The notes under the pieces were generated by a model. The model worked only from the letters and a program-made list of their open reading frames with translations, was not told where the DNA came from and made no database searches. Made by a program: the position numbers and the translations under genes. DNA of 64,000 nt from Echinicola pacifica DSM 19836 (lineage in GTDB: Bacteria > Bacteroidota > Bacteroidia > Cytophagales > Cyclobacteriaceae): assembly GCF_000373245.1 (NCBI RefSeq), contig NZ_KB890755.1, positions 258,788 to 322,787 of the forward strand, read 5' to 3'. Shown in pieces: positions 27,100-37,077 of the stretch (positions within the stretch are counted from its first letter, which is position 1; every line of letters begins with the position of its first letter).

Positions 27100-28851
27100 A
27101 TGAAAAATATATTGAAAATAATCGGCACCTCCCTCGCCATATTACCCCTGCTAGTATCCTGTGAGCAGTTTCTGGAAACCGAACCGGTGGACAAGCTCGT
27201 CCCTTCCACCTTCTTTCAGACCAGCAAGGATCTGGAACTTTATACCAATTCCTTTTATCAAAGACAGCTTCCCTCAGGGCTGGGCGTCGTACAAAGTGAT
27301 GAAATGGGGGAATTCACCTCCAAGAACCAATCTAACAATTTCATCGCTGGGGCCTATTCCTCGGTGGATGAGCCGGCATGGAGCTGGTCTGACCTACGGA
27401 ATATTAATTATTTCCTCGAAAATTTTGACAATGAAGCCATTCCACAGGAAGACCGTGATCATTTCGAGGGGATTGCACGTTTCTTTAGAGCTTATTTTTA
27501 TTATGATAAGGTAAAAACTTACGGGGATGTCCCTTGGTACTCCACCACCCTCGCCACGGATAATGTAGACCTTTACAAAGCGCGCGATCCACGGACGCTG
27601 GTGATGGACTCCGTGCTTGCGGATTTGGACTTTGCGGTGGACAATATCAAGGACACCAAGGACAATTCCAGCTCCCTGGTCACCCGACAGGTGGCTTTGG
27701 GCTTTAAATCTCGGCTGTGCTTATTTGAAGGAACCTTCCGAAAGTATCATCCCGAACTGGGGCTTACAGGCAGCGCTGAGGACTTTCTACGAGAAGCGGC
27801 GGAAGCCGCAAAGACAATAATCGACGAGGGGAAGTACCAACTGTATAATAATGGGGATCCAGCCACCGACTATCGGGACCTATTCACCAGTGAAAACCCC
27901 ATCAGTCAGGAAGTGATGTGGGCCGTGGTCTATAACAATGCCCTAATGAAATGGCATAATATCACTTGGAAGTTCAACAGTGCCACCTATGGCAATCGCT
28001 GGGGGCTCAATAAGCAATTTGTAAATACCTACCTGATGCAAGATGGCAGCAGATTTACAGATCTTGCTGGCTATGACACCATACAATTTAAGCGTGAAAT
28101 GGCGAATCGGGATCTCCGACTTGCGCAGACCGTCCGCTCCCTAGGATATACACGCGAGGATGGAAGTCCTGCTCCTCCAAACTTCGGATATACCTTTACC
28201 GGATACCATCTGCTGAAATTCAGCCTGGATGATAGCAGGCTGGATGGAATCTCTGAGTCCTATAACTCCATCTCCCTGATCCGCTATGCAGAGATTCTGC
28301 TGAACTATGCCGAGGCAAAGGCTGAACTTGGGGAATTTGACCAGGCCATTTGGGATCAGACAATAGCCCTACTCCGTGAGAGGGCAGGCACCAACCCTCT
28401 AGCGCCTACCGTGCTGGATGAGTACCTCCAGGAAGCCTATTTTCCAGAAATCTCTGACCTCTATTTATTGGAAATACGAAGAGAAAGAGGCATAGAGCTA
28501 TGCTATGAAGGCTTACGATATGATGACTTACTAAGATGGAAAAAAGGTCCTCTGATGGAAATGCCCTGGCAGGGAATATATGTACCCGCCCTTAATGAAC
28601 CCATGGACCTGGATGGAAATGACAGTCCCGATGTGGCTTTCGTCGCGACCGTTCCTTCTCAGAAAATCGATGGGGTGATCTATTTTGTGGTAGATGGGAC
28701 CTCCTCCATTCTTAGCGAAGGAGATAAAGGCCATATCATCTGGAGAGCAAATGAAGACCGGGAGTTTCCTGATAAAAAATACCTCCACCCTATCTCTAAC
28801 ACAGATATGGTGCTCAATCCTAACTTAACCCAAAATCCGGGTTGGGAATAA
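27100..28851 (+). CDS. SusD/RagB family nutrient-binding outer membrane lipoprotein
   Basis: A 583-residue surface lipoprotein that caps the SusC barrel and captures substrate. The signal peptide ends in a lipobox (LLVSC, Cys21) followed by EQFLETEPVDKLVPSTFF, a pattern typical of SusD. TPR-like helices follow, with ARFFRAYFYYDKVKTYGDVPWY (about 126-147) and the C-terminal ISLIRYAEILLNYAEAKAEL and ERGIELCYEGLRYDDLLRWK. Length is at the larger end of the family. The gene is followed by a terminator. Substrate unknown. Confidence 0.96.
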   Translation: MKNILKIIGTSLAILPLLVSCEQFLETEPVDKLVPSTFFQTSKDLELYTNSFYQRQLPSGLGVVQSDEMGEFTSKNQSNNFIAGAYSSVDEPAWSWSDLRNINYFLENFDNEAIPQEDRDHFEGIARFFRAYFYYDKVKTYGDVPWYSTTLATDNVDLYKARDPRTLVMDSVLADLDFAVDNIKDTKDNSSSLVTRQVALGFKSRLCLFEGTFRKYHPELGLTGSAEDFLREAAEAAKTIIDEGKYQLYNNGDPATDYRDLFTSENPISQEVMWAVVYNNALMKWHNITWKFNSATYGNRWGLNKQFVNTYLMQDGSRFTDLAGYDTIQFKREMANRDLRLAQTVRSLGYTREDGSPAPPNFGYTFTGYHLLKFSLDDSRLDGISESYNSISLIRYAEILLNYAEAKAELGEFDQAIWDQTIALLRERAGTNPLAPTVLDEYLQEAYFPEISDLYLLEIRRERGIELCYEGLRYDDLLRWKKGPLMEMPWQGIYVPALNEPMDLDGNDSPDVAFVATVPSQKIDGVIYFVVDGTSSILSEGDKGHIIWRANEDREFPDKKYLHPISNTDMVLNPNLTQNPGWE

Positions 28852-28873
28852 TTATTTATTAGCAATTCTACCT

Positions 28874-28927
28874 AAAGGATATTGTCCTGGCTATCTTTAC
28901 TAGCCTTCGGCAATATCCTTTTTTATT
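28874..28927 (+). terminator. Rho-independent terminator after susD
   Basis: An 11-bp stem (AAAGGATATTG at 28874-28884 pairing with CAATATCCTTT at 28911-28921) is followed by TTTATT. It ends the sigma/FecR/SusCD transcript about 23 bases after the susD stop. Confidence 0.8.
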
Positions 28928-28997
28928 ATACCCAAAAAAATTTCACTCCAAAAACCATTATTAACAAACAGCTTAATTATAATAAACCACTTAATTA

Positions 28998-29810
28998 ATG
29001 AATCATTTAATTAATACACTTTTTACAGGATTTAGATTAAAACTGAGGATAACCCTCTATTTATTACTTGTAGTCGGCCCTAGCCTTATGGCCCAGGATA
29101 TAGGGATTATAAGCTATAATATCCATCATGGAGCAGACCTCAACGGGAAGTCCCGGTTAGGGGAAATGGCAGAATTTATATCCAGCCAGAAGGCACAGCT
29201 TGTGGGCTTGCAAGAGGTGGATAGTGTCTGCCTGCGATCCGGCATGGTGGACCAGCTCCAGCAGATTGCAAAACATACGGATATGCATTATGCTTTTGCT
29301 AGGCATTTTGCTTATGATGGCGGAGCCTATGGCTTGGGCATACTCTCCAGCTATCCGCTGGAAAATATAAAAAACGATCGCATCCTGAGCATTCGAGCCA
29401 ATGGGGAGAAATCCACATTAGCATTACTATCTGCTGAAATCACCTTATCAACTGGTAAAAAAGTGAGATTTGCGACGGTGCACTTAGCCTTGGACCAGCC
29501 CACTAGAATCGTGCAAATCCAGCAAATCATCGAGCTGCTTGGGGATGATCTTCCTCTTATTTTGACGGGGGATCTCAATACCGAACCAGATACGGAAGAG
29601 ATAAAACTGCTGGAAACGAAGTATCTTTTGACCCATTCTAAGGATCAATTTACCTTTCCTGTGCATAGCCCAACAAAAAAAATCGACTTTATTTTACTTA
29701 GCCATTCAGATTTTGAGCAGTCCTCAGCACCCCTGGTTTTTGATCAAATTAGCTACTCTGACCATCTACCTTTGAGGTCCACAGTCCGGTTAAAGCCTAC
29801 TTTCCCCTAA
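28998..29810 (+). CDS. Secreted endonuclease/exonuclease/phosphatase (EEP) family hydrolase
   Basis: A 270-residue metal-dependent phosphodiesterase or phosphatase-fold enzyme with a signal peptide (hydrophobic to about residue 32, cleavage near LMAQD). Catalytic landmarks: ISYNIHHGADL (Asn), LVGLQEVDSV (metal-binding Glu), FATVHLAL, LILTGDLNTEPDT (Asp and Asn), KIDFILLS and SDHLPLRS (final Asp-His). All are present, so it should be active. It is outside the susCD terminator but adjacent, and probably works with that uptake system, for instance on phosphodiester or phospholipid substrates. A pure nuclease is an alternative. Confidence 0.9.
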   Translation: MNHLINTLFTGFRLKLRITLYLLLVVGPSLMAQDIGIISYNIHHGADLNGKSRLGEMAEFISSQKAQLVGLQEVDSVCLRSGMVDQLQQIAKHTDMHYAFARHFAYDGGAYGLGILSSYPLENIKNDRILSIRANGEKSTLALLSAEITLSTGKKVRFATVHLALDQPTRIVQIQQIIELLGDDLPLILTGDLNTEPDTEEIKLLETKYLLTHSKDQFTFPVHSPTKKIDFILLSHSDFEQSSAPLVFDQISYSDHLPLRSTVRLKPTFP

Positions 29811-29972
29811 ATAGCTCCTTCAGCAAAGGAGTGAGCATCAGGGCTTGCAGCTTGTATCCCACTTAAGGTCAGACGCTAAAGTCATCACCTTTCCGGATTT
29901 TCTTTTCTTTTAATTTGATTTATTTTTAGTATGTTTAATATTATTCATTAAACAAAAATAAATTTTTAACTC

Positions 29973-30047
29973 TATTAAACCAGGTAAAACGGAAGCCTCC
30001 ACTTATACATTTTCTTAAAAAAAGGAAACAGAAAACCTGGTTTAATA
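29973..30047. repeat. 13-bp perfect inverted repeat with 49-base spacer in the 5' region of the lipocalin-like gene
   Basis: TATTAAACCAGGT (29973-29985) and ACCTGGTTTAATA (30035-30047) are exact reverse complements. The space between contains smaller complementary stretches (TTTC and GAAA). It is just upstream of the gene starting at 30072 and could be a leader RNA structure or a small palindromic element. Confidence 0.6.
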
Positions 30048-30071
30048 AAATTAATCAATCATTTAATCCGT

Positions 30072-30608
30072 ATGAAGAAACCTACTTTATTTACCAGTCT
30101 ATTAAGCCTTGTCTTAGTAAGTTCAATTTTATTTTCATGCAGTTCTAGCGATGAGGAAAAACCCAAGGACAATGCGTCCATTGTGGGGACCTGGGAACTC
30201 GTCGATGTGGGCTATTCGGCAATAACAACGTATGTCGATATGAATGAATCGGAATCCAGCTCCTATTCTGGTGTGGGTACCCGATTAGAGTATGAAATCA
30301 CCTTCACCGAAAACCCTAATACCTATGAGGCTATGGGGAATTATGACATATTGTTATCCTATGAGTTTGATGGGCAGCCAATAGAAGTATCGGTTACCAT
30401 CACGGACTTTTGGAAAGCAGGAGAGTATGAGATCGATGGGAATATGATTTCAGTACAAAGTCCTAATATGACTAATGAGAAATGTTTCATCTCTTCATTG
30501 ACGGACACCAAATTAGAATTAGACTTTGTAGGGACCATCTCCAATACCGTAGATGAAGTTACAGTTAGCACCGTCCTTGGTGCCCATTTCATTTTCACCA
30601 AAAAATAA
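30072..30608 (+). CDS. Lipocalin-like lipoprotein
   Basis: A 178-residue predicted lipoprotein: signal peptide with lipobox SSILFSC (Cys23) followed by an acidic SSSDEEKPKDN linker. The mature part starts SIVGTWELVDVGY, the lipocalin-like opening of many Bacteroidota proteins (GTW), and contains a run of beta-strands with EYEITFTEN and ISVQSPNM, ending in GAHFIFTKK. Length suits a single small barrel. No conserved ligand residue can be named. It is flanked by a long inverted repeat upstream and a strong terminator downstream, so it appears to be a separate transcription unit. Confidence 0.75.
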   Translation: MKKPTLFTSLLSLVLVSSILFSCSSSDEEKPKDNASIVGTWELVDVGYSAITTYVDMNESESSSYSGVGTRLEYEITFTENPNTYEAMGNYDILLSYEFDGQPIEVSVTITDFWKAGEYEIDGNMISVQSPNMTNEKCFISSLTDTKLELDFVGTISNTVDEVTVSTVLGAHFIFTKK

Positions 30609-30612
30609 GAAA

Positions 30613-30672
30613 AGGCCTCAAACTTCCCGGGATCATAGCTTAAGAAGCCGGAAGTTTGAGGCCTAATTTTTC
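30613..30672. terminator. Bidirectional rho-independent terminator between convergent genes
   Basis: A 15-bp perfect stem (AGGCCTCAAACTTCC at 30613-30627; GGAAGTTTGAGGCCT at 30650-30664) has a T-rich tail on the plus strand (AATTTTTCAC) and an A-rich tract on the other side, giving a U-rich tail for the minus-strand transcript. It serves the lipocalin-like gene and the convergent susD gene. Confidence 0.85.
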
Positions 30673-30703
30673 ACTTTCTCTAATGGAGAATTTCCCTTAT
30701 TGA

Positions 30704-32374
30704 TTACTGATAATTAGGGTTTTGCTCCACCAAATCAGGGCCCATCATATCCACAAAACTCTGTGGTATGGGGAAATATTCATTTTTATTAGCCTGAAAG
30801 CTCGCATTCACCAAATGGGAACGGAGCAATTTTTCTGAGGCAAAATAGCTATTCATCGTCTCCGCAGCGACACCCCATCTTACGAGGTCAAAGAAGCGGT
30901 GACCTTCCATGGCCAATTCCAATCGTCTCTCGAGTCTCACCAATTGACGGGCCTGATCGGCCACGGTCCATGGGGTCTCATAGCTGGCTAAGCGATAGTT
31001 GTCTGCTGGCGTATCTCCACCCAAGGTGGTGACCACCTGACTATTAGCCGCTCTATCGCGCACCAGATTGACGGTGGCTCTAGCTCCTTCCAGGTCTCCT
31101 AGCTCCACCTGCGCCTCAGCCTTCCACAGCAGCAAGTCTGCATACCTGATGATATAATAATTGAGGGCATTGACATAGGGCCAGGTGGGTACTTGAAGTG
31201 GATTATTGACCGAAACGATGCGTTTTTTTGGTCCGTAAGGGCCGTAAGTCGCCTGATCTCTCGCCCAGCTAGCTTCATAGATCACGTCCAGATCCAGATA
31301 AGGAATCCCCGGCCGACCAATCGTATGGTCCAAACGCGGGTCAAGAAAATCTCCCATCGCTAAGTTTCCATCATTTGCCGGCAAGCCAGCAGCATTCGTT
31401 TCAAAGTCATTCACCAGATTCTGACTAGGACGGTGGAAGCCATATTGGGAATAGAATGGCCCACCTGGCGCGGAAAGTCGATCCCCAATGCTTCCATTAT
31501 AATTACTGGCCTGGCCATCATTTACCGAGTGCTGGACGGCAAAGATGATCTCAGCGCTATTGTCATTTTCTGGCAAGAAAACATCCCTAAAATTGGGCAT
31601 CAAGGCATATTTCCCTGAGGCGATCACCTCATTTGCCGCATCCAAAGCTTGTTGCCATTTTTGCTGATAGGCATACGTTTTGGCGAGATAGGCACTTGCC
31701 GTGTACTTATTTGGTCGGCCGGCATCCTCCTGATCGGCAGGAAGCTGGTCATAAGCGGCCTGAAAATCAGCCTCGATTTTCCCCCAAAGTTCTGCATCGG
31801 TCAAATCTTTATTTCCCACATAATAATCCTCCACTTCCACGGCAGATTCATCTATAAAGGGCACATTATTGTAAATTTTCTTGAGCTCAAAATAATAATG
31901 ACCACGCAGAAATCTCAATTCACCCTCACGGAGCTGCTTTAAATCATCCGCAATCACCTCACTGGACATCAGGAGGTGGAGCGCGTAGTTGGTTCTCTTC
32001 ACCCCTTCATATAAAGCGAGCCATTTACGGCTGACGTCCGTGATGGTGGGATTGGTATTGAATATCTCCATTTGATGGATCTGGTTTTGATCACCAGTTC
32101 CGCCGCCACCTTTATAGGCATCATCGGAGATGGCATCGCCAAAACTCCAGTTGGAAGCGGGGGAATTGAAAGCGCTGGAAGCTCCGTCAAACTGCCCGTT
32201 GAGAATGCTATAAGAGGCGATAATGGCTCGCTCGATATTCTCGGGCTTGCTCATTTCGGCTGGCGGCACTTCACCATAAGGCACTTCTTCCAGGTAATCG
32301 CTGCAGGAAGTGGTGCCAATTAATATTCCCGAGAGGGCCAATACAACACTGTATTTTATATTAGTAAATTTCAT
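30704..32374 (-). CDS. SusD/RagB family nutrient-binding outer membrane lipoprotein
   Basis: A 556-residue SusD homologue. Lipobox: GTTSC (Cys24) followed by SDYLEEVPYGEVPPAEM. TPR-like core: LRFLRGHYYFELKKIYNNVPF (about 152-172) and YTASAYLAKTYAYQQKWQQAL. The C-terminal part has NYYIIRYADLLLWKAEAQVEL and ERRLELAMEGHRFFDLVRWG, then the family ending EYFPIPQSFV. Compared with the SusD at 27100-28851 it is a diverged paralogue. It lies twelve bases downstream of its susC partner. Confidence 0.96.
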   Translation of the reverse strand: MKFTNIKYSVVLALSGILIGTTSCSDYLEEVPYGEVPPAEMSKPENIERAIIASYSILNGQFDGASSAFNSPASNWSFGDAISDDAYKGGGGTGDQNQIHQMEIFNTNPTITDVSRKWLALYEGVKRTNYALHLLMSSEVIADDLKQLREGELRFLRGHYYFELKKIYNNVPFIDESAVEVEDYYVGNKDLTDAELWGKIEADFQAAYDQLPADQEDAGRPNKYTASAYLAKTYAYQQKWQQALDAANEVIASGKYALMPNFRDVFLPENDNSAEIIFAVQHSVNDGQASNYNGSIGDRLSAPGGPFYSQYGFHRPSQNLVNDFETNAAGLPANDGNLAMGDFLDPRLDHTIGRPGIPYLDLDVIYEASWARDQATYGPYGPKKRIVSVNNPLQVPTWPYVNALNYYIIRYADLLLWKAEAQVELGDLEGARATVNLVRDRAANSQVVTTLGGDTPADNYRLASYETPWTVADQARQLVRLERRLELAMEGHRFFDLVRWGVAAETMNSYFASEKLLRSHLVNASFQANKNEYFPIPQSFVDMMGPDLVEQNPNYQ

Positions 32375-32386
32375 GATTTTCGGCTG

Positions 32387-35300
32387 TTAAAATTTGACAT
32401 TAAAACCAAGGGTGATGGTACGTGAAGGAGGATAAATCCCTCTATCCACCCCAATATCCAGGTTTCGATTGCTGGAGGAATAGTTTTGCAGGCCTATTTC
32501 CGGTGTCATCCCAGAATAACTGGTCAGGGTAAAAACATTGGAAGCCTGGCCATATACTCGCAGCTCCACCCCGGGGATCATATCCTGATAGAAGGTATAT
32601 CCCAGCTGCAGGTTATTCAATTTGAAATAACTGCCATCTTCCACATAATAAGAGGAAGGACGGATATTGTCATTTTCATCATCCAAGGACAGGCGCGGGA
32701 TATCGGTATTGGTATGCTGTGGAGTCCAGGCATTCAGCACCTCATTGGATTTATTATAAGCGGATTGGTTAAAGAACTCTGTTTTGTACTTGGTCAAATT
32801 ATAGATATCCTGACCAAAGACGCCATTGAAAAACAAGCCTAGGTCGAAGCCTTTATAATAGAAATTGGTATTGAACCCAATAATGACTTTTGGATGCGGC
32901 GAGCCGATAATCGTCCGATCATTTGCATCCAGGACCCCATCTTCATTGATATCCTTAAACTGCAAGTCACCCGGCTGGGCATTTGGCTGCACAGCGTGAG
33001 CATCTATCTGCTCCTGAGTCTGGAAGATCCCCAGGGACTCATAGCCATAGAAAGTGCCAATAGGCTGTCCAGGAAGTGTTCTGGATACTTCCTGACCAAA
33101 ATTCACACTGTGAAGCGATGAACTTGGGATGCTCAGGTAATCCACATTGTCATTAAGGCTAAGCAGCTTATTTCTATAGAAGGAATAATTAAGACCCAAG
33201 GTGTAATATACCTCACCAGCATTGCCATTATACTTGGTGCCCAGCTCAAAACCACGGTTTCTCATCTTGCCACCATTGATCCAGACGCCGTCATTGGTAC
33301 CTCCATAAGTCATAGGAATGGGGGCATAAATCAGCAGGTCATCGGTCACCTTATTGAAATAATCCAAGGTCACCTGGAGCTTCTCGTCAAACATGCTAAG
33401 ATCCACCCCGACGCCAGACTGCGTGGTCACCTCCCAGTTGAGCTCGCCATTGGCCACTCTGGTTTCCACCAGGCCTATGCCCACACTTTCTTGACTGCCA
33501 TCGATGGCGTAGTTGGAGTAGGTAATATTATTCTGAAAACTAGCTAATGTCGAATAAGAAGGTACCTGCTGGTTTCCTGCTTGTCCCCAGCTAACGCGGA
33601 GCTTAAGCTCATCGACCTTGCCTCCAAAATCAACAAAATCCTCATTGCTGATTCTCCATCCGCCGCTGAAAGCCGGGAATACATCCCACTTATTATTGGC
33701 GAGCCTGGAGGTACCGTCATTCCTTACGGTAGCAGAGATCAGGTATTTCTCCTTCCAGTTATAATTCACCTTCCCAAAGAAGCTCAGTAAGCTCCATTTG
33801 CTGGCAGAGCCAGAATTTTGCTGATCTTCCGTGCCATAATTAAGGTAATGGAAGTTATCATCTTCATATAAGAAGTCCTTGCGGGAAGCTCCTTTAGCCT
33901 CATAGTAGTTTTCGATATTTTCCTGCCCCAATAGCACATCCAGGACCCCATCGCCAAGGGTTCTATTATAAGTAAGGGTATTGGTCCAGGCCAGCTGATA
34001 GTAGAATGAATTATTATCTGAAAGGCTGTTTACCGCATTCTGAGCCAAAATCTCATCATATACCGGGGAGAATGAGCGCTGGAAATAGCTTTCATAATCT
34101 AAGCCGAGATTGGTACGGAAAGTCAAGCCTTCGGCCAAATCTGCCGCAGCAAAGACATTACCCAGAATTTTGATTCTATTTTTGGTATTATCCTTTTGGC
34201 GATAGAGCTTACCCAGAGGGTTGCTGATATCATTGAGAGGATTGCCTCCAAAATTCCCGTTGAGGTCCTTCACCGGAACTATAGATGGAAACTGAAAGGC
34301 ATCATAGACAATGCTTCCTAGCGAACTATTCGTTGCCACATCATTGGTTTTGGTAAGGGAGGCGTTGAAATTCTGGCCTACCTGAAGGAAGTTTTTTACT
34401 TTGAAATCAGAATTGAACCGTGCCGAATACCTTTCGAAGCCCGTGTATTTAATGATCCCTTCCTTATTGAAATAGCCTAAGCTAAGCACATGAGAGCCTT
34501 GATCGCTGCCCTTGGCTAAGGACACATTATAAGACTGAATCGGAGCCGCTTGGAAGATCTCATTTACCCAGTCCACATCTGCGGAAGGGATGGTCTGATC
34601 CGCATCCAAAAAGGCGGGGATCACTGCTCCTGATGGATCAGAGCCATACACATCACTGGCAGGAGTCTTGCCATCATTTTCGAAGGCCTGCCATAGCATA
34701 TCTCCATATCCCTGAGCTGATAGCATCTGAGGAAGGTTATACGCCTGTTGCACCCCTGCATACGCATCAAAGGTTATTTGCGCTTCTTCGGTTTTTCCTT
34801 TTTTGGTGGTGATGATTACCACTCCATTAGCAGCTCTGGATCCATAGATAGAGGAGGCGGCTGCATCTTTCAGCACCTGCAGGGATTCGATATCCTGTGG
34901 GTTGATGGTGTTTAGGCCATTGGTGACCGGAGTCCCATCCACGATATACAGCGGGTCATTATTATTGACTGTTCCAAATCCTCTAATCCGCACGGTGACA
35001 TTGCCACCAGGACCATTATCAGACATCACCTGCACGCCGGTGGCACGTCCCGCCAGCATGGATTCCACACTTGCTGTAGGCAAGGATTTCATCTCTTCGA
35101 CATTTACGACGGCCACAGAGCCAGTAAGGTCTTTCTTCTTTTGGCTGTCGTATCCCAGGACCACCACTTCCTCCAGCAATCCTTCTTCCTCCTTCAGGTG
35201 TATAGTAAGGCTGGATTGGTTGCCGAGGCTTATGGCCTTGGTTTCATAGCCCAAAAAGGACACCTGCAGCACGCTGGCCTCATCAGGTACTACCAGGGAA

Positions 35301-35806
35301 AAGTTTCCATCCAAATCTGTGACGGTGCCTTTACTGGTACCTTTCACCAATATACTTGCACCAATTACTGGGCTATTGGTTTTGGCATCAAGGACCTTAC
35401 CCGAAATGGTTCTCTCCTCTGCGGCTAGGGCCTGATCCATACTTTGAGGAATGGCCACCTCCGTTACGTAGATATTCTGTTCTACTCTTCTAAATTCAAA
35501 ATCACTTTGCTCGGTAAGGGCTTTGAGCACCTCACGCAAATTACCGTTCATCGATAGGGAAATCCTGTTCCCGCTCTTGAGTACTGCCTGATTATAGGCA
35601 AACTCAAAGTCCGTTTGCTGCTCCAGGAGGCTAAAAACCTCATCCAGAGACACTTTATCCACCTCTAAGCTGACCAGGTAGCTGGACAGATCCTGGCTAT
35701 TGGATGGATTGGCAAGGAGCACCTGCATGCAAAGCAGCTGCACCACCACGATCCGAAGGGCGTATTTACTGATAAGCACTATTGGTTTACGTAAATTAAT
35801 TTTCAT
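32387..35806 (-). CDS. SusC/RagA TonB-linked receptor with N-terminal STN domain
   Basis: A receptor of 1139 residues. Leader to about residue 33, STN domain about 45-116 (FEFAYNQAVLKSGNRISLSM), carboxypeptidase-regulatory-like domain about 133-208, LLEEVVVLGYD, then the plug with SLQVLKDAAASSIYGSRAANG. The barrel ends TITLGFNVKF. The final EEVVVLGYDS deviates slightly from the common VVVVGYG. With the upstream FecR and sigma genes it forms a second complete signalling uptake system. The distance to fecR, about 205 bases, leaves space for a sigma-dependent promoter. Confidence 0.96.
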   Translation of the reverse strand: MKINLRKPIVLISKYALRIVVVQLLCMQVLLANPSNSQDLSSYLVSLEVDKVSLDEVFSLLEQQTDFEFAYNQAVLKSGNRISLSMNGNLREVLKALTEQSDFEFRRVEQNIYVTEVAIPQSMDQALAAEERTISGKVLDAKTNSPVIGASILVKGTSKGTVTDLDGNFSLVVPDEASVLQVSFLGYETKAISLGNQSSLTIHLKEEEGLLEEVVVLGYDSQKKKDLTGSVAVVNVEEMKSLPTASVESMLAGRATGVQVMSDNGPGGNVTVRIRGFGTVNNNDPLYIVDGTPVTNGLNTINPQDIESLQVLKDAAASSIYGSRAANGVVIITTKKGKTEEAQITFDAYAGVQQAYNLPQMLSAQGYGDMLWQAFENDGKTPASDVYGSDPSGAVIPAFLDADQTIPSADVDWVNEIFQAAPIQSYNVSLAKGSDQGSHVLSLGYFNKEGIIKYTGFERYSARFNSDFKVKNFLQVGQNFNASLTKTNDVATNSSLGSIVYDAFQFPSIVPVKDLNGNFGGNPLNDISNPLGKLYRQKDNTKNRIKILGNVFAAADLAEGLTFRTNLGLDYESYFQRSFSPVYDEILAQNAVNSLSDNNSFYYQLAWTNTLTYNRTLGDGVLDVLLGQENIENYYEAKGASRKDFLYEDDNFHYLNYGTEDQQNSGSASKWSLLSFFGKVNYNWKEKYLISATVRNDGTSRLANNKWDVFPAFSGGWRISNEDFVDFGGKVDELKLRVSWGQAGNQQVPSYSTLASFQNNITYSNYAIDGSQESVGIGLVETRVANGELNWEVTTQSGVGVDLSMFDEKLQVTLDYFNKVTDDLLIYAPIPMTYGGTNDGVWINGGKMRNRGFELGTKYNGNAGEVYYTLGLNYSFYRNKLLSLNDNVDYLSIPSSSLHSVNFGQEVSRTLPGQPIGTFYGYESLGIFQTQEQIDAHAVQPNAQPGDLQFKDINEDGVLDANDRTIIGSPHPKVIIGFNTNFYYKGFDLGLFFNGVFGQDIYNLTKYKTEFFNQSAYNKSNEVLNAWTPQHTNTDIPRLSLDDENDNIRPSSYYVEDGSYFKLNNLQLGYTFYQDMIPGVELRVYGQASNVFTLTSYSGMTPEIGLQNYSSSNRNLDIGVDRGIYPPSRTITLGFNVKF

Positions 35807-36011
35807 ATTTTTAAACGTTTAATTTTAAACAACACCGGAGAATAGCCCGGGCAGAGTCGGGATGTTGCAGCATCTCGACCTCTTTATTTTAGGGTGTTTT
35901 CCTGAATTTTTAAAGCTGATTTCTAGGCTGTTTCGAAGCTGTCTATCCATGATAGACCCTCCCCTGCCTTTTCAGGATTAAGCAATTTCATATTTCACAT
36001 AGGCTGCATGT

Positions 36012-36983
36012 TTATGGATTATTACATGAATTAAAGTGTATTTTGATCTGTCCAGCTTCATTTTCCCGATAGTCAAAATCAACCAGCAGCTTGAGGCCAG
36101 AGAGAATAAAGTGTATCCCGCTGTTTTCGTAGCTTACTTTGATCAGACAGTCTTGCTGCACAGTATAGTTTTCGAGTATAATATCCCGGTGGTAATAATC
36201 ACGAAGTCGCTGCACCACCTCATCAAAGGGCAGTTTGTCAAAAATTATCTTAGAGGCTTTCCAGCCACTGACCCTTGCTGCGTCCACCTGCTGAATAGCT
36301 AAAGGCCGATTTCCTGGAGTAAGCACGGCCGCTTGATCGGGCTGCAGCCTCACGGTTTCCTCCCGCTTTTCCCGCTTGGTCACCTCCACCAATCCCGTGG
36401 ATACCGTCACCATTTCCGAGAAGTCTCCATAAGCCTGCACATTAAAGCTAGTACCCAATACACGGGTCTCCAGCTGAGGGGAGCTCACAGTAAAAGGCCT
36501 GTCCTCCTCCCTATGCACCTCAAAAAATGCCTCGCCCCTCAAGGTAACCTTTCGTCCTGCCGACGGAAACTTCTCTGGATATTCCAACTGAGAATTTACA
36601 TTGAGGATGACCAGGGTCCCATCGGGCAGGCTGAGCCGCTTGCGCTGCTCACCATTGGTCTGCTGAACTACCATGAGCGGCTCTGCAGAGGGCTGCTCTA
36701 CCAGCTGCGCTAGAAAAGCACCCAAGCCTACCAGCAAAAGTATGGCGGCCACCTTCCACCAGTGGCTATAAAGGTACGTCCGCTGGCTCCCTGCGATCAT
36801 CTTCGCATCCAGCCCCGCCTTAATCCGATCTCTTACCTCCTTCTGATTCCCTGCGGTCCAGACAAAGGCTGCTTGCTGCTCATGGAGGGCCTGCCATTGG
36901 CTATCGATTTGCTCATCCTCCGCTGGACTGGTTTTTCCCGCTTCCTGCTTTTGTAGTAATTTTATAAATTCAGCCTTGTCCAT
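36012..36983 (-). CDS. FecR-type anti-sigma factor
   Basis: A 323-residue inner membrane protein. The cytoplasmic N-terminus (1-70) is followed by a membrane helix (about 72-91, KVAAILLLVGLGAFLAQL) and the periplasmic FecR domain: RLSLPDGTLVILNVNSQLEY, LRGEAFFEVHREEDRPFTV and VLGTSFNVQAYG. The C-terminal DUF4974-like region has YHRDIILENY. It controls the ECF sigma factor at 37078-37638 in response to the STN-domain SusC. It is the second such pair in the window and a clear paralogue of the first. Confidence 0.93.
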   Translation of the reverse strand: MDKAEFIKLLQKQEAGKTSPAEDEQIDSQWQALHEQQAAFVWTAGNQKEVRDRIKAGLDAKMIAGSQRTYLYSHWWKVAAILLLVGLGAFLAQLVEQPSAEPLMVVQQTNGEQRKRLSLPDGTLVILNVNSQLEYPEKFPSAGRKVTLRGEAFFEVHREEDRPFTVSSPQLETRVLGTSFNVQAYGDFSEMVTVSTGLVEVTKREKREETVRLQPDQAAVLTPGNRPLAIQQVDAARVSGWKASKIIFDKLPFDEVVQRLRDYYHRDIILENYTVQQDCLIKVSYENSGIHFILSGLKLLVDFDYRENEAGQIKIHFNSCNNP

Positions 36984-37077
36984 CCTTTACTTCCTGATCA
37001 TTTATCAGACAGTACCCTCAGACAGCAGAACTACCTATACCGAATTTAAGGTTTAACAAAAGGGTAACTTAAACGAT

